Assembly (NCBI GenBank): GCA_002428685.1
Contig: DIXL01000035.1
Span: forward strand, 1-14,676
Origin: Cloacimonetes bacterium UBA6081
GTDB lineage: Bacteria; Cloacimonadota; Cloacimonadia; Cloacimonadales; Cloacimonadaceae
Reading direction: 5' to 3'
Length of the DNA: 14,676 nt
Shown here: positions 7,268 to 14,626 of the stretch, piece by piece
Position numbering within the stretch: position 1 is the first letter of the stretch
Layout: each line of letters opens with the position of its first letter
Program-made: the position numbers and the translations under genes
The notes under the pieces: generated by a model
What the model saw: the letters and a program-made list of their open reading frames with translations, nothing else
Told to the model about the DNA's origin: nothing
Database searches by the model: none

Positions 7268-8107
7268 CTATTCGGAAAAGAAACTATGGGGGTCTTTTGC
7301 CAAAGCAGCAGCCAGGGCAATACCTGTTCTTCTGTCCTCAACAATTGGCAGGCTTATGGCAAAGGCATGTCTGATGAACTCACAGCTTCCCTTTATTGCA
7401 GTGGCAAGGCTGTTCCCATTTAGCAAAGCGGCTAACAGGATGCTGGCAAAACAGTCTCCGGCTCCGGGATAACTGACAGGGACATAATTGCATTCATACT
7501 CGCTAACAACAGCAGATCCCTTTGAATAGTGCACAAGCTTGCTGTTATCACCACTTTCGCAAGGAGCACTGGTAATAATAATCTGTTTTGGTCCCAGCTT
7601 ACTTAGGTCTTTGCACCATGCCAATAGAGATTCCGGAGAGCTGTTAAACTGATTGCCAAGCAACAAGGCTGCTTCCGTGAAGTTGGGAGTTATAATATCG
7701 CTGCAAGCCACCAAGTTCTTCATAGCATGCACCACACTATCATCAAAACAACTGTAAAGCTTGCCATCATCACCCAAAACGGGATCAACAAGGACAATTG
7801 CATTGGGCTTCAGCATCTCCGGCAGATACTCCAGAATAATCTCTACTTGCCCGGGATCGCCAAGAAACCCGGTATAAACAGCATCAAAACGCAGCTCCAG
7901 CTCTTTCCAGTGTTCAAACACCTGCTTCAGCATAGCGGTGTTATCCTGCCGGCGATAGCCAGGAAAATCTGTATTGGCAGAGAGCAGAGTTGTAGGCATA
8001 GTGGCCACTTCTATACCCATGCGATACATAATTGGGATCACGGCCAATAGGGATGTGTGCCCAAAACCCGAGAGATCGTGAATTGCCAGGATCCGTTTTG
8101 GCACCAC
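7268..8107 (-). CDS. pdxY: Pyridoxal/pyridoxamine kinase (ribokinase-superfamily)
   Basis: 279 residues, the usual size for PdxY/PdxK-type kinases, which phosphorylate vitamin B6 vitamers with ATP in the cytosol. The opening KRILAIHDLSGFGHTSL matches the family N-terminus. DPVLGDDGKLY (108-118) and TPNFTEAALLLG (140-151) are typical of the B6-kinase branch. GAGD (215-218) carries the anion hole and the putative catalytic Asp218. The start is GTG at 8107, two bases after the stop of the phosphoesterase gene; an AAAGGGG Shine-Dalgarno lies within that gene's 3' end. The B6-kinase family assignment is firm, but PdxY versus PdxK versus a related kinase is not decidable here. PLP made by this enzyme could serve the glycine cleavage system whose H protein heads the operon, which is an inference only. 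Confidence 0.85.
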   Translation of the reverse strand: MVPKRILAIHDLSGFGHTSLLAVIPIMYRMGIEVATMPTTLLSANTDFPGYRRQDNTAMLKQVFEHWKELELRFDAVYTGFLGDPGQVEIILEYLPEMLKPNAIVLVDPVLGDDGKLYSCFDDSVVHAMKNLVACSDIITPNFTEAALLLGNQFNSSPESLLAWCKDLSKLGPKQIIITSAPCESGDNSKLVHYSKGSAVVSEYECNYVPVSYPGAGDCFASILLAALLNGNSLATAIKGSCEFIRHAFAISLPIVEDRRTGIALAAALAKDPHSFFSE

Positions 8108-8109
8108 GG

Positions 8110-8898
8110 TTAAAACCCCTTTAGAACAAAACTATCCAGGATGCTGCCATCCAGAGCGTAAACCCTAAATTCCAAATTGCTCTTAACCCTATCCGCAATG
8201 AGATAGTGGTTACTTTTGTTAAATACGATACTATAGGGGTTATCATGTTTTTCATTTCTAAAAGGGGCACCGCCACCACCTGTAACTATGTAGGTTATGT
8301 CCTTATACAGCGAGCGTTCGTAATTGTGATCATGTGCACTGAACACTGCTTTAACTGAATACTTACTCAGCAACTGCGGCAGATACATTTGCAGACCAAG
8401 CTCATCACCATGCTCACCGGATGAAAACACCGGATGATGCAGCAGTACAATCTTGGGAAGGCTGTCTGCCAGAGCTGTCCCAAGCCATTTATACTGATCT
8501 GATCCAGGCTTAAGATCAATAACGCTATCCAGGATAATGTAACGGATACAATCAGACACAAGCGTATTGTAAGATTTGCCATTCAAAGCAGGGAAGTTGT
8601 CGGTAAATAACTCCAGGCTTTTTTCATGGTTGCCGCGCACCGGCCAAAACTCACTTTTAGAGCTTAGCGGCAGTATTATCTGTAAAAAGGAATCATATTC
8701 GCTTTGCTGCGTCCCTTTGCTATTCAGGTCGCCGGTGTGAAACACAATCTGGGGAGAATGCTTTGCAATAGCTGCAACAATTTGTTTATGAATCTCAGGA
8801 TTGCTGCGGGTGTCTCCATAAAACGCAATTCTGGCAAAGCTGCCAACAAACCAAAGTAACAGGATTACAAATAGTAAACAGGCTTTTTTTACAGCCAT
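8110..8898 (-). CDS. Exported calcineurin-like metallophosphoesterase
   Basis: 262 residues. Residues 1-22 form a signal peptide or N-terminal anchor (MAVKK, then a strongly hydrophobic run). The metallophosphoesterase ligands are all visible: GDT (D29), GDLN (D57), GNHE (N90, H91), HH (154-155) and AHDHNYE (H189, H191). HNYER and GGGGAP near the C-terminus resemble the purple-acid-phosphatase-like branch. The first motif lacks the DxH histidine, as is normal in that branch. It should hydrolyse phosphate esters in the periplasm; the substrate is unknown. Its ATG overlaps the uracil-DNA glycosylase stop by 10 bases, indicating translational coupling, although the two proteins act in different compartments. 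Confidence 0.88.
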   Translation of the reverse strand: MAVKKACLLFVILLLWFVGSFARIAFYGDTRSNPEIHKQIVAAIAKHSPQIVFHTGDLNSKGTQQSEYDSFLQIILPLSSKSEFWPVRGNHEKSLELFTDNFPALNGKSYNTLVSDCIRYIILDSVIDLKPGSDQYKWLGTALADSLPKIVLLHHPVFSSGEHGDELGLQMYLPQLLSKYSVKAVFSAHDHNYERSLYKDITYIVTGGGGAPFRNEKHDNPYSIVFNKSNHYLIADRVKSNLEFRVYALDGSILDSFVLKGF

Positions 8899-9527
8899 TG
8901 CTGATAGATTTTCTGGAAAGCCAGCAGATCATCATAAGCCGGTCTTTTCCAATTGGGATTGCGCAGTAATGCAGCAGGATGATAGGTTACATAAGCAGGA
9001 ATCCCCATAAATTCATTGTTTTGTTCACGAAACCAGCTTAGGGTGTTACTGCTACCCAACAAGCTTTGAGCAGCAACCAAACCCATTATCAGCAGCAGCT
9101 TTGGCTGCACAATTTGTATCTGTTCCACCAAATAGGGCATACAGGCAAGGCGTTCGTTGCTTTCGGGGTTTCGGTTTCCGGGAGGACGGCATTTTACGAT
9201 ATTGGCGATGTAAGCATCTTGCCGCTTTATGTTTATAGAGATAAGCATTTTGTCCAAAAGCTGTCCGGCAGCACCCACGAAAGGTCTTCCGCACAGGTCT
9301 TCCTGTTCGCCGGGACCTTCTCCGATTACCATCGCTATTGCATCGGGATTGCCCTCACCATATACAGTGTGCTTACGTCCTGCATGTAATGGACACAAAG
9401 TGCATTCAGAGTATTTTACGGCCAGCTTGGCCAGGATTTCTGCTTTATTGCTGAGGGGAGTGTAAAGCTCTTTTATTCCGCTGTTTTTCAGCAGTTCCAG
9501 ATATTGGCGCAGAGCATTTATGGGCAT
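8889..9527 (-). CDS. Uracil-DNA glycosylase, 4Fe-4S family (family 4-type)
   Basis: 212 residues. The protein should excise uracil from DNA, arising from cytosine deamination or dUMP misincorporation, to start base excision repair. GEGPGEQED (69-77) is the family 4 active-site motif. Four cysteines suited to a 4Fe-4S cluster are present: C42 and C45 (CTLC), C113 (VKCRPPGNRNP) and C129. H183 in VTYHPAALLRNP is the C-terminal motif. The first 35 residues form a short helical extension before the core, often seen in this family. It starts 5 bp after the rpoZ-like stop, with no strong Shine-Dalgarno, so translation is probably coupled. All key residues are present. Confidence 0.93.
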   Translation of the reverse strand: MPINALRQYLELLKNSGIKELYTPLSNKAEILAKLAVKYSECTLCPLHAGRKHTVYGEGNPDAIAMVIGEGPGEQEDLCGRPFVGAAGQLLDKMLISINIKRQDAYIANIVKCRPPGNRNPESNERLACMPYLVEQIQIVQPKLLLIMGLVAAQSLLGSSNTLSWFREQNNEFMGIPAYVTYHPAALLRNPNWKRPAYDDLLAFQKIYQQWL

Positions 9528-9532
9528 GGTGT

Positions 9533-9928
9533 TTAGATGTCGTCGTCGTCTGTGCTGTCTGTATCCCCAAAGATGTCCTCATCGTCTTCATCATCGTCAA
9601 AGTTATCCACTTTTATAGCTTCCAGTTCTTCGATAAATTGATCGGAATCGTCCACTGTTTCCTCTGATAAATCCATACCATCGTCATCGTTAAAGGGATT
9701 GGCTTCCTGAGCAGCCAAAAGTTCGGCTTCGGCAAGCTCGGTGATATAATCCGGCACTTCATTATCTGCCACATGTTCCATGGCCATAATGGTAATCTTT
9801 TCGGGAAACTTGTGTTTCACATAGCTGGGAAATTGGTTTAAACGCGTAGATTCCAGCTTGGAGAGCAGGCAGAACAGATAGTTCATGTCCACTTTTTCCA
9901 AAAAGCTTTCAATTTTTTCGTTAATCAT
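9533..9928 (-). CDS. rpoZ: RNA polymerase omega-subunit-like protein with a long acidic tail
   Basis: 131 residues. The N-terminal 60 resemble a divergent omega subunit: IESFLEKVDMNYLFCLLSK matches the usual 'LEKVDNRFLLVLLASKRARQL', and ITIMAMEHVADNEVP matches 'TVIALREIAEGKI'. Position immediately after gmk, with a 4-bp ATGA overlap, is the classic gmk-rpoZ arrangement and is the strongest support. Omega is a small RNA polymerase subunit that helps fold and assemble beta-prime. From about residue 79 the protein changes character: 27 of the last 53 residues are Asp or Glu, ending in DDDD. The usual omega is about 70-100 residues, so this tail is an addition. AGGAG 6-10 bases before the ATG gives a strong ribosome site. 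Sequence similarity alone would be marginal. Confidence 0.68.
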   Translation of the reverse strand: MINEKIESFLEKVDMNYLFCLLSKLESTRLNQFPSYVKHKFPEKITIMAMEHVADNEVPDYITELAEAELLAAQEANPFNDDDGMDLSEETVDDSDQFIEELEAIKVDNFDDDEDDEDIFGDTDSTDDDDI

Positions 9929-10548
9929 GTTTTCTCCTGTGTTAAAAAGCCGTCAACGGGGTTGTGGTATCGGGTAACCCTGTTTTCTTCGGCGCGGATT
10001 ATAGCCATCACATCTTCCACAGCCTGATCCAGATCGTCATTTATCACCAGATACTCATAATGTGGAATGTAGGCCAATTCTTCTTTGGCAGTGTTTAATC
10101 TTTTGGCAATTTCGGCTTCGCTATCCGTTGCCCTTAGCACCAATCTTTGTTGTAGGACATCCATGGATGGCGGGATGATGAATATCTTCACATAAGGGAT
10201 ATCCGTAACACTAATAAATGAAGCACCCTGCACATCTATGTCCATAATTACATGATGCTGCATAGCTAAGCGGGACTTTATGTAGCTGATTGAAGTGCCA
10301 TACCAATTGCCAAACACGCGGGCATGTTCTAAAAAATCACCCGTTTCTACGCGTTTTAAGAAATCCTTTTCATTCACAAAATGATAGTGAATCCCATTTT
10401 GTTCCACGCCTCTGGGTTTGCGGGTAGTGTAGGATACAGAGTAGTCTATGTTCTTAGTAATCTTTAGAATTTCGTTCAGAATAGTGCTTTTCCCGCCTCC
10501 CGAAGGAGCGGAAAGAATGATGAGGAAACTGCTGCTTTTGGCTATCAC
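9925..10548 (-). CDS. gmk: Guanylate kinase
   Basis: 207 residues, the standard length. The enzyme converts GMP and ATP to GDP and ADP, feeding GTP and dGTP synthesis in the cytosol. SAPSGGGKST (13-22) is the P-loop. SYTTRKPRGVEQNGIHYHFV (39-58) is the GMP-binding segment with the conserved Ser, Arg, Glu and Tyr. IMDIDVQGA is the typical mid-domain strand and EIAKRLNTAKEEL lies in the lid/C-terminal region. The start is GTG at 10548; an in-frame TAA lies just upstream and the P-loop begins only 12 residues in, so no other upstream start is possible. The ribosome site is weak. It is 31 bp downstream of gcvH and overlaps rpoZ by 4 bp. Confidence 0.96.
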   Translation of the reverse strand: MIAKSSSFLIILSAPSGGGKSTILNEILKITKNIDYSVSYTTRKPRGVEQNGIHYHFVNEKDFLKRVETGDFLEHARVFGNWYGTSISYIKSRLAMQHHVIMDIDVQGASFISVTDIPYVKIFIIPPSMDVLQQRLVLRATDSEAEIAKRLNTAKEELAYIPHYEYLVINDDLDQAVEDVMAIIRAEENRVTRYHNPVDGFLTQEKT

Positions 10549-10579
10549 AGTTTAACTTACTTTAGGATTTAGGCTTGTC

Positions 10580-10960
10580 TTAGGCGGGAACGATATTTTT
10601 ATATTCAACCGCAGAAAGCAGATCATCCAGTTCATCTTTGTTGCTGAGGCGAACTTTTATCAGCCAGCCTTCGTCAAAGGGAGATTTATTAATTAAATCG
10701 GGGGTGTCTTCCAAATCGGTATTCTTTTCTTCCACTTTTCCGCTAATTGGGGATATAAGGTCTTCCACTGCTTTCACAGCTTCAATGGAACCGCAAGGTT
10801 CGCCGGAAGATACTTTTGAGCCAACTTCGGGAAGCTCCACAAAAACTATGTCGCCCAATTCGTGTTGAGCAAAATCACTGATACCGATGGTGGCAAGATC
10901 ACCTTCAATGCGCACCCATTCATGACTTTCGGTGTATAGTAAATCGTCTTTGATTATCAT
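10580..10960 (-). CDS. gcvH: Glycine cleavage system H protein
   Basis: 126 residues. The H protein is the lipoyl carrier that shuttles the aminomethyl group between the P, T and L proteins of glycine cleavage. YTESHEWVRIEGD and ISDFAQHELGDIVFVELP are family hallmarks, and GSIEAVKAVEDL carries the lipoylated lysine, K63. The ATG at 10960 is preferred to an in-frame GTG at 10972, because that GTG lies at the edge of the ribosome site (GGAGGAG, 10963-10969). It heads the seven-gene minus-strand operon. No gcvT, gcvP or lpd is in the window, so it is a detached H protein; it may serve glycine cleavage elsewhere in the genome or act in lipoate transfer. Confidence 0.96.
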   Translation of the reverse strand: MIIKDDLLYTESHEWVRIEGDLATIGISDFAQHELGDIVFVELPEVGSKVSSGEPCGSIEAVKAVEDLISPISGKVEEKNTDLEDTPDLINKSPFDEGWLIKVRLSNKDELDDLLSAVEYKNIVPA

Positions 10961-10962
10961 GT

Positions 10963-10969
10963 TCTCCTC
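10963..10969 (-). promoter_or_regulatory. Strong Shine-Dalgarno GGAGGAG fixing the gcvH start
   Basis: GGAGGAG ends two bases before the ATG at 10960. Because a start at the upstream GTG (10970-10972) would place this anti-16S sequence inside the coding region, the ATG is the true start. Confidence 0.8.
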
Positions 10970-10987
10970 CACAGAGAGATGTATATT

Positions 10988-11027
10988 ATTATAAGCCCCA
11001 AGTCTTAAGGTGCCACATTTATGTCAA
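10988..11027 (-). promoter_or_regulatory. Candidate promoter for the gcvH operon
   Basis: On the minus strand a perfect TATAAT (10988-10993) lies 27 bp upstream of the gcvH start codon, a suitable place for a -10 box. A perfect TTGACA (11022-11027) lies upstream but is separated by 28 bp, far beyond the 16-18 bp used by sigma-70. TGGCAC at 16 bp is a weak alternative -35. The -10 is credible by position; the pairing with TTGACA is not. Confidence 0.4.
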
Positions 11028-11123
11028 GCACTTTCACCATTTTACAGCTCATCAATAGTAAACCAGAACCAAACAGACTATCGTTTAGGCGGTATTGAAA
11101 TACCTTATATAGATAAGGATAGG

Positions 11124-11441
11124 TCAAACAACTCTTTGCATTTCCTTTTGTGCTATGGCAAAGAGGATGTTTGAATCCAATTCTTTGGTCAACACCGGAT
11201 GAGGTTCTATGCGGTAGTCAATTTCACGTCTGGCACGCATCAGGGTAAGCTGATTTTCCACCCAATCATCGGAATAATCCGGTGAAACGATAAGCAGATC
11301 AATATCGCTGTCTGCATCTGCTTTTCCAGTAGAATATGAGCCAAATAAATAGATCTGATCTATCTGAATGGATTTTCGCAGCACATCTGCATAACGATTG
11401 ATTAAATCTATCAGTTCGTTTCGATTATAGACAGCAGCCAT
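11124..11441 (-). CDS. MNT-type nucleotidyltransferase, probable antitoxin of a HEPN/MNT pair
   Basis: 105 residues from the chosen ATG. GS at 34-35, followed by SDIDL (45-49), forms the minimal nucleotidyltransferase (pol-beta superfamily) active site. D46 and D48 are metal ligands, with D75 (REIDYR) as the likely third carboxylate. In known HEPN/MNT systems this protein neutralises the HEPN partner, in some cases by AMPylating it. The start at 11441 is chosen because AAGGGG lies nine bases upstream; a longer frame reaching 11495 has no ribosome site and would overlap the HEPN gene far more. With this start the overlap with HEPN is 31 bp. All three acidic residues are intact, so activity is plausible. 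Confidence 0.88.
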   Translation of the reverse strand: MAAVYNRNELIDLINRYADVLRKSIQIDQIYLFGSYSTGKADADSDIDLLIVSPDYSDDWVENQLTLMRARREIDYRIEPHPVLTKELDSNILFAIAQKEMQRVV

Positions 11442-11806
11442 TGGTAGTATCCCCTTATTAATTCCAGATAGTTCGTGGTGAATTCCTTCGTACATTTCTT
11501 GTAGAAAGAAAGTTTTACATCGGGATAGCGGGTATTGAGGTTGAAGGAACTGATTATATCCAACTGATCTATTTGATCTTGCGTTAAGTCTTGATCTGCC
11601 ATCCTTGCCAAACGGGACAAATCATGGATTCGGGGAGCATCATGTCCCACTTTTTTGGTATAAAGTGCCTTGAGGGTTTTTTCCAAAACCAACTGACCAA
11701 GAAATAATGACCAAGCAAACTCTTCCATCTGATAGAGCTTTTCCATGGTCGCATAATCACTTTGGGCAGATTCAAGCCAATAACGGATAAGTTCTTTCTT
11801 TTCCAT
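11411..11806 (-). CDS. HEPN domain protein, probable toxin partner of the MNT gene
   Basis: 131 residues and all-helical in character. KELIRYWLESAQSDYATMEKLY followed by WSLFLGQLVLEKTLKALYTKK (about 32-52) is the typical first half of the PF05168-type HEPN domain. PRIHDLSRLA (58-67) and NTRYPD (91-96) are its other conserved spots. HEPN proteins paired with MNT proteins are commonly RNase toxins with an RX4-6H catalytic motif. I find no Arg followed by His at that spacing anywhere in this protein, so it may be a non-catalytic or differently acting HEPN. The gene precedes its MNT partner and overlaps it by 31 bp. The ribosome site is weak. Confidence 0.87.
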   Translation of the reverse strand: MEKKELIRYWLESAQSDYATMEKLYQMEEFAWSLFLGQLVLEKTLKALYTKKVGHDAPRIHDLSRLARMADQDLTQDQIDQLDIISSFNLNTRYPDVKLSFYKKCTKEFTTNYLELIRGYYQWLLSIIETN

Positions 11807-11894
11807 GTTGCAAGTGTCTATATAGGATATAATCCGTCAAGCCAAAAAACTCGCTTGTGCGTTCTGTAGAAAAGTAGCATGCTCTGTTACAAAC

Positions 11895-12029
11895 ACTCTC
11901 TTCGTCCTTGCTCACTATCTTCCATTCAGGCACAAACTATCCCGAACACTTCCCGAACCCGGTTCAGGTGGTGTTCAGGAGACTTTGCAGATAAATAGGA
12001 AATAGTGAGTGAGCAAGAGGAGAGAGAGT
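11895..12029. repeat. Nested palindromic element between the kinase and HEPN genes
   Basis: An inner hairpin pairs 11941-11959 (CCCGAACACTTCCCGAACC) with 11961-11979 at 15 of 19 positions around a single base. An outer, imperfect pairing joins 11895-11922 with about 11998-12029: CTTGCTCAC ... TATCTTCC on one side against GGAAATAGTGAGTGAGCAAG on the other, with a 4-bp insertion. The whole 135 bp could fold into one long stem. It fills most of the 282-bp gap between the kinase stop and the HEPN start. It could be a terminator or small repeated element, or the operator region of the HEPN/MNT pair. No gene is visible in this gap. Confidence 0.6.
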
Positions 12030-12088
12030 TGGATTGGCAATTCATCCGTTTACTAAACGAAGAATCATACCACCTGCAAGATCATGAT

Positions 12089-14617
12089 TCATGTCTTAGA
12101 AAGTTGAAATAGCAGCTTTTTCACCTCAGCCACCAGTTCATCCGGCAGCAAGGGTTTGTTGAGTAGTTTATCCACCATAATTTCATCGGCCCGGGACTGA
12201 ATCTGAGCATCGCAAAAACCTGTGTAAAGGATAACAGGCACGTGGTGAATTTGGCGAATTTTGGCAGCAAGCTGAATTCCATCTAATTTTGGCATCGTAA
12301 TATCGGCTACAATTAGATCGTAAGCTTCCGGAGCACTGCTATAAGCAGAAAGGGCTTTTGAGCTATCGCTAAACGAATTTACCTGATATCCGGCGGACTT
12401 TAATGTGTTGGCAAAAAGCTCTACCAACGCAGGTTCATCATCCACCATCATTAGTTTGGCAAAAATAAACGGAGACTCCGGTTCCTCTGGTTCCGGCTCT
12501 ATACTGTCGATGTGATCATGCACCCGTAAATAGATATGAACGGTGCAACCCTCTCCCAAAACGCTATTTATATGGACGAAGCCATCATAACCTGTAATGA
12601 TTCCATGAACTATAGACAAGCCAAGCCCGGTGCCCTCTCCCACTGGTTTTGTGCTAAAATAGGGGTCAAACACCCGATTCAGGGTTTCTTCCGGAATGCC
12701 CTTTCCGGTGTCGCTAAAACTGAGACGCAAATAGTCAGATTCCAGTTTTGCTGCGTTATCCAGGCCAATCAGTTCAAAGCCGTGAACTTCGTCCAGAGAA
12801 ATGGTGATTACTCCGCTATCAGGCCTTATTGCATGGTAGGAATTGGAGGACAAGTTCATTAATACCTGCTGCATTTCGGTGGGATCAGCTATGGTGTAGC
12901 TATATGTATTGATATTTGTTACAATGTCTATTTTAGTTGGTATGGAAGCCCGGATCATGGGGATGGTGTCGTCAATCACATTGGCAAGCACAATAGGATG
13001 CACTTTGAGCTCCGATTGCCGGCTGAAGGTTAGGATTTTACCAATCAGGCTTTTTGCGCGCAAGCAGGCTTTTAGGGCTTCATCCAAATCGTCCCTGGCA
13101 TCGGGATGGTTGTCAATTTTACCCGCAGACATGGCAATATAACCTGCGATAATGGTAATTATGTTATTAAAATCATGAGCGATCCCTCCGGCCAAAGTTC
13201 CGATTGATTCCATCTTTTGTGACTGCCGAAGTTTGATTTCAAGTGATTTTAGCTCGCTGATGTCGCGGGTGATAAATACCAATTTACTGGCATTGTTATC
13301 GCTGCCTGTAATAACCGAAGCACTGATCAGCGCGGGAAAATGCACTCCCTCGGCATCCACCATGGTTAATTCAAGATTCTTGACTAAACTGCCTTTGCGC
13401 AAATCTTCCAGCATGATTTTCAGATTCGTGCTATTTTCCGGCGGAATCAAATTTAGGATAGAAGCTCTGCTATTGGTAAGCTCTTCTTCGCTATTCACAG
13501 CCACTAAGCGGAGAGTTTCGTCGTTAGCAGTTAGAATGGTGCCCTGTAAATCGGTAACGATAATGGATTCAGGAGATGTGAGCAGAATTTTACGGGTTTG
13601 TTCTTCCATCTCGCGCAATTTCTCCTCAGTGCGGATACGTTCTTCAATTTCCTGCACCAGTTCCTCTTTTTGAGCAAAAAAGCACTTGATCAGATTGGCA
13701 ATAGCGGCAAACTCGTTGTTACGATTAAGAATGGAATTGATGGTTTGAGGATTATTATCTTTCAGACTCTGTGAGATAAGCATTAGAGGAGCAGAAATCC
13801 ATTGCTGAATCAGCACAAATTGGATAACCAGAAACACCAGAGTAAAGCCCAAGGTGCCAAAGATTATCAGATTGCCCAAAGCCCGCAACTCGGTTAAATA
13901 TGGATTTCGGCTATAAAAAACAAGCCAGGCAACCACCCTGTTATTCCAATCATTAATGGGACGCACTATCTTGGTGTTATACTGATCTGCCACGCTTTCC
14001 ACTTCCATTAAGGGAGTTGGGGCAATCCGAATGTCATAATTTAGAGATTTGGCCAAGTCTGCCAGAAAATTGTAATCCCACAATTTTGTGATCAGTAAAT
14101 AGCCTGCCGGTTCGGAAGAGCGATCTGTGTCTGAAGTCCCGTGAATGCTGGAAATGGAGTTAGCCAGAACAGTTCCCTTGTATCTGGTATTATAAAACAT
14201 CCTCTTTCGCACATGCAGAGAATCCAAAATTTCAGGATCTACAATAAAAGCATCAAAACCCCCGATCATATCGCTGCCCCGGTGATAGATTAATTTATGC
14301 TGAGCATCATAGACCTGCACCAAAGAATAGGAAAAAGTGGAAAATATGGGCTCCAGGTTCTTGTCTGCCCAGCTTTTGTCTTTGTTGCGCACGAAAGCAA
14401 GCATTTCGTTCCAAATGCTGTAATCGTCTAACAAAGCCAGTTGATAGTTGGTTTGAATATTGAAAACAGTATCTATGGTGCTGCGTCTTTGGCTAAGATC
14501 AGATTCTCCGTAAATTCTCATCTCTTCGCGTTTTATATGAAAAAACAGGTAAAAAAATCCTCCAAAGCCAAGCGAAATTACTACGAATAGAATCAGGAGG
14601 CGTTGAGAGATACGCAT
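12089..14617 (-). CDS. Hybrid sensor histidine kinase (CHASE4-like, PAS, HisKA, HATPase, receiver)
   Basis: 842 residues. Two membrane helices (about 7-27 and 248-270) flank a periplasmic sensor region resembling CHASE4 (DDYSIWNEMLAFVRNKD, 64-80, is its typical start). A HAMP-like linker and coiled coil (about 280-340) lead to a PAS domain (about 342-455). The HisKA domain has the phosphoacceptor H481 in GTLAGGIAHDFNN. The ATP-binding domain shows the N box (N588, N592), DTGKGIP (636-642) and FSTKPVGEGTGLGLS (654-668). A receiver domain (about 720-838) has D726/D727, phosphoacceptor D772 in ADITMP, T799 and K821. It should autophosphorylate on H481 and pass phosphate to its own D772, then to a partner; no partner regulator or phosphotransfer protein is in the window. 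The ligand is unknown. The start has no clear ribosome site and lies right after tandem repeats. Confidence 0.95.
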   Translation of the reverse strand: MRISQRLLILFVVISLGFGGFFYLFFHIKREEMRIYGESDLSQRRSTIDTVFNIQTNYQLALLDDYSIWNEMLAFVRNKDKSWADKNLEPIFSTFSYSLVQVYDAQHKLIYHRGSDMIGGFDAFIVDPEILDSLHVRKRMFYNTRYKGTVLANSISSIHGTSDTDRSSEPAGYLLITKLWDYNFLADLAKSLNYDIRIAPTPLMEVESVADQYNTKIVRPINDWNNRVVAWLVFYSRNPYLTELRALGNLIIFGTLGFTLVFLVIQFVLIQQWISAPLMLISQSLKDNNPQTINSILNRNNEFAAIANLIKCFFAQKEELVQEIEERIRTEEKLREMEEQTRKILLTSPESIIVTDLQGTILTANDETLRLVAVNSEEELTNSRASILNLIPPENSTNLKIMLEDLRKGSLVKNLELTMVDAEGVHFPALISASVITGSDNNASKLVFITRDISELKSLEIKLRQSQKMESIGTLAGGIAHDFNNIITIIAGYIAMSAGKIDNHPDARDDLDEALKACLRAKSLIGKILTFSRQSELKVHPIVLANVIDDTIPMIRASIPTKIDIVTNINTYSYTIADPTEMQQVLMNLSSNSYHAIRPDSGVITISLDEVHGFELIGLDNAAKLESDYLRLSFSDTGKGIPEETLNRVFDPYFSTKPVGEGTGLGLSIVHGIITGYDGFVHINSVLGEGCTVHIYLRVHDHIDSIEPEPEEPESPFIFAKLMMVDDEPALVELFANTLKSAGYQVNSFSDSSKALSAYSSAPEAYDLIVADITMPKLDGIQLAAKIRQIHHVPVILYTGFCDAQIQSRADEIMVDKLLNKPLLPDELVAEVKKLLFQLSKT

Positions 14618-14626
14618 TTTAGGTTA

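Noticed and set aside
10961..10972. gcvH start at the GTG at 10972
   Set aside because: It adjoins a strong Shine-Dalgarno that serves the ATG at 10960, and the added residues (MEEN) are not part of the usual family N-terminus.
11442..11495. Longer N-terminus for the MNT gene
   Set aside because: No ribosome site precedes it, it overlaps the HEPN gene by 85 bp, and the internal ATG at 11441 has a well-placed AAGGGG.
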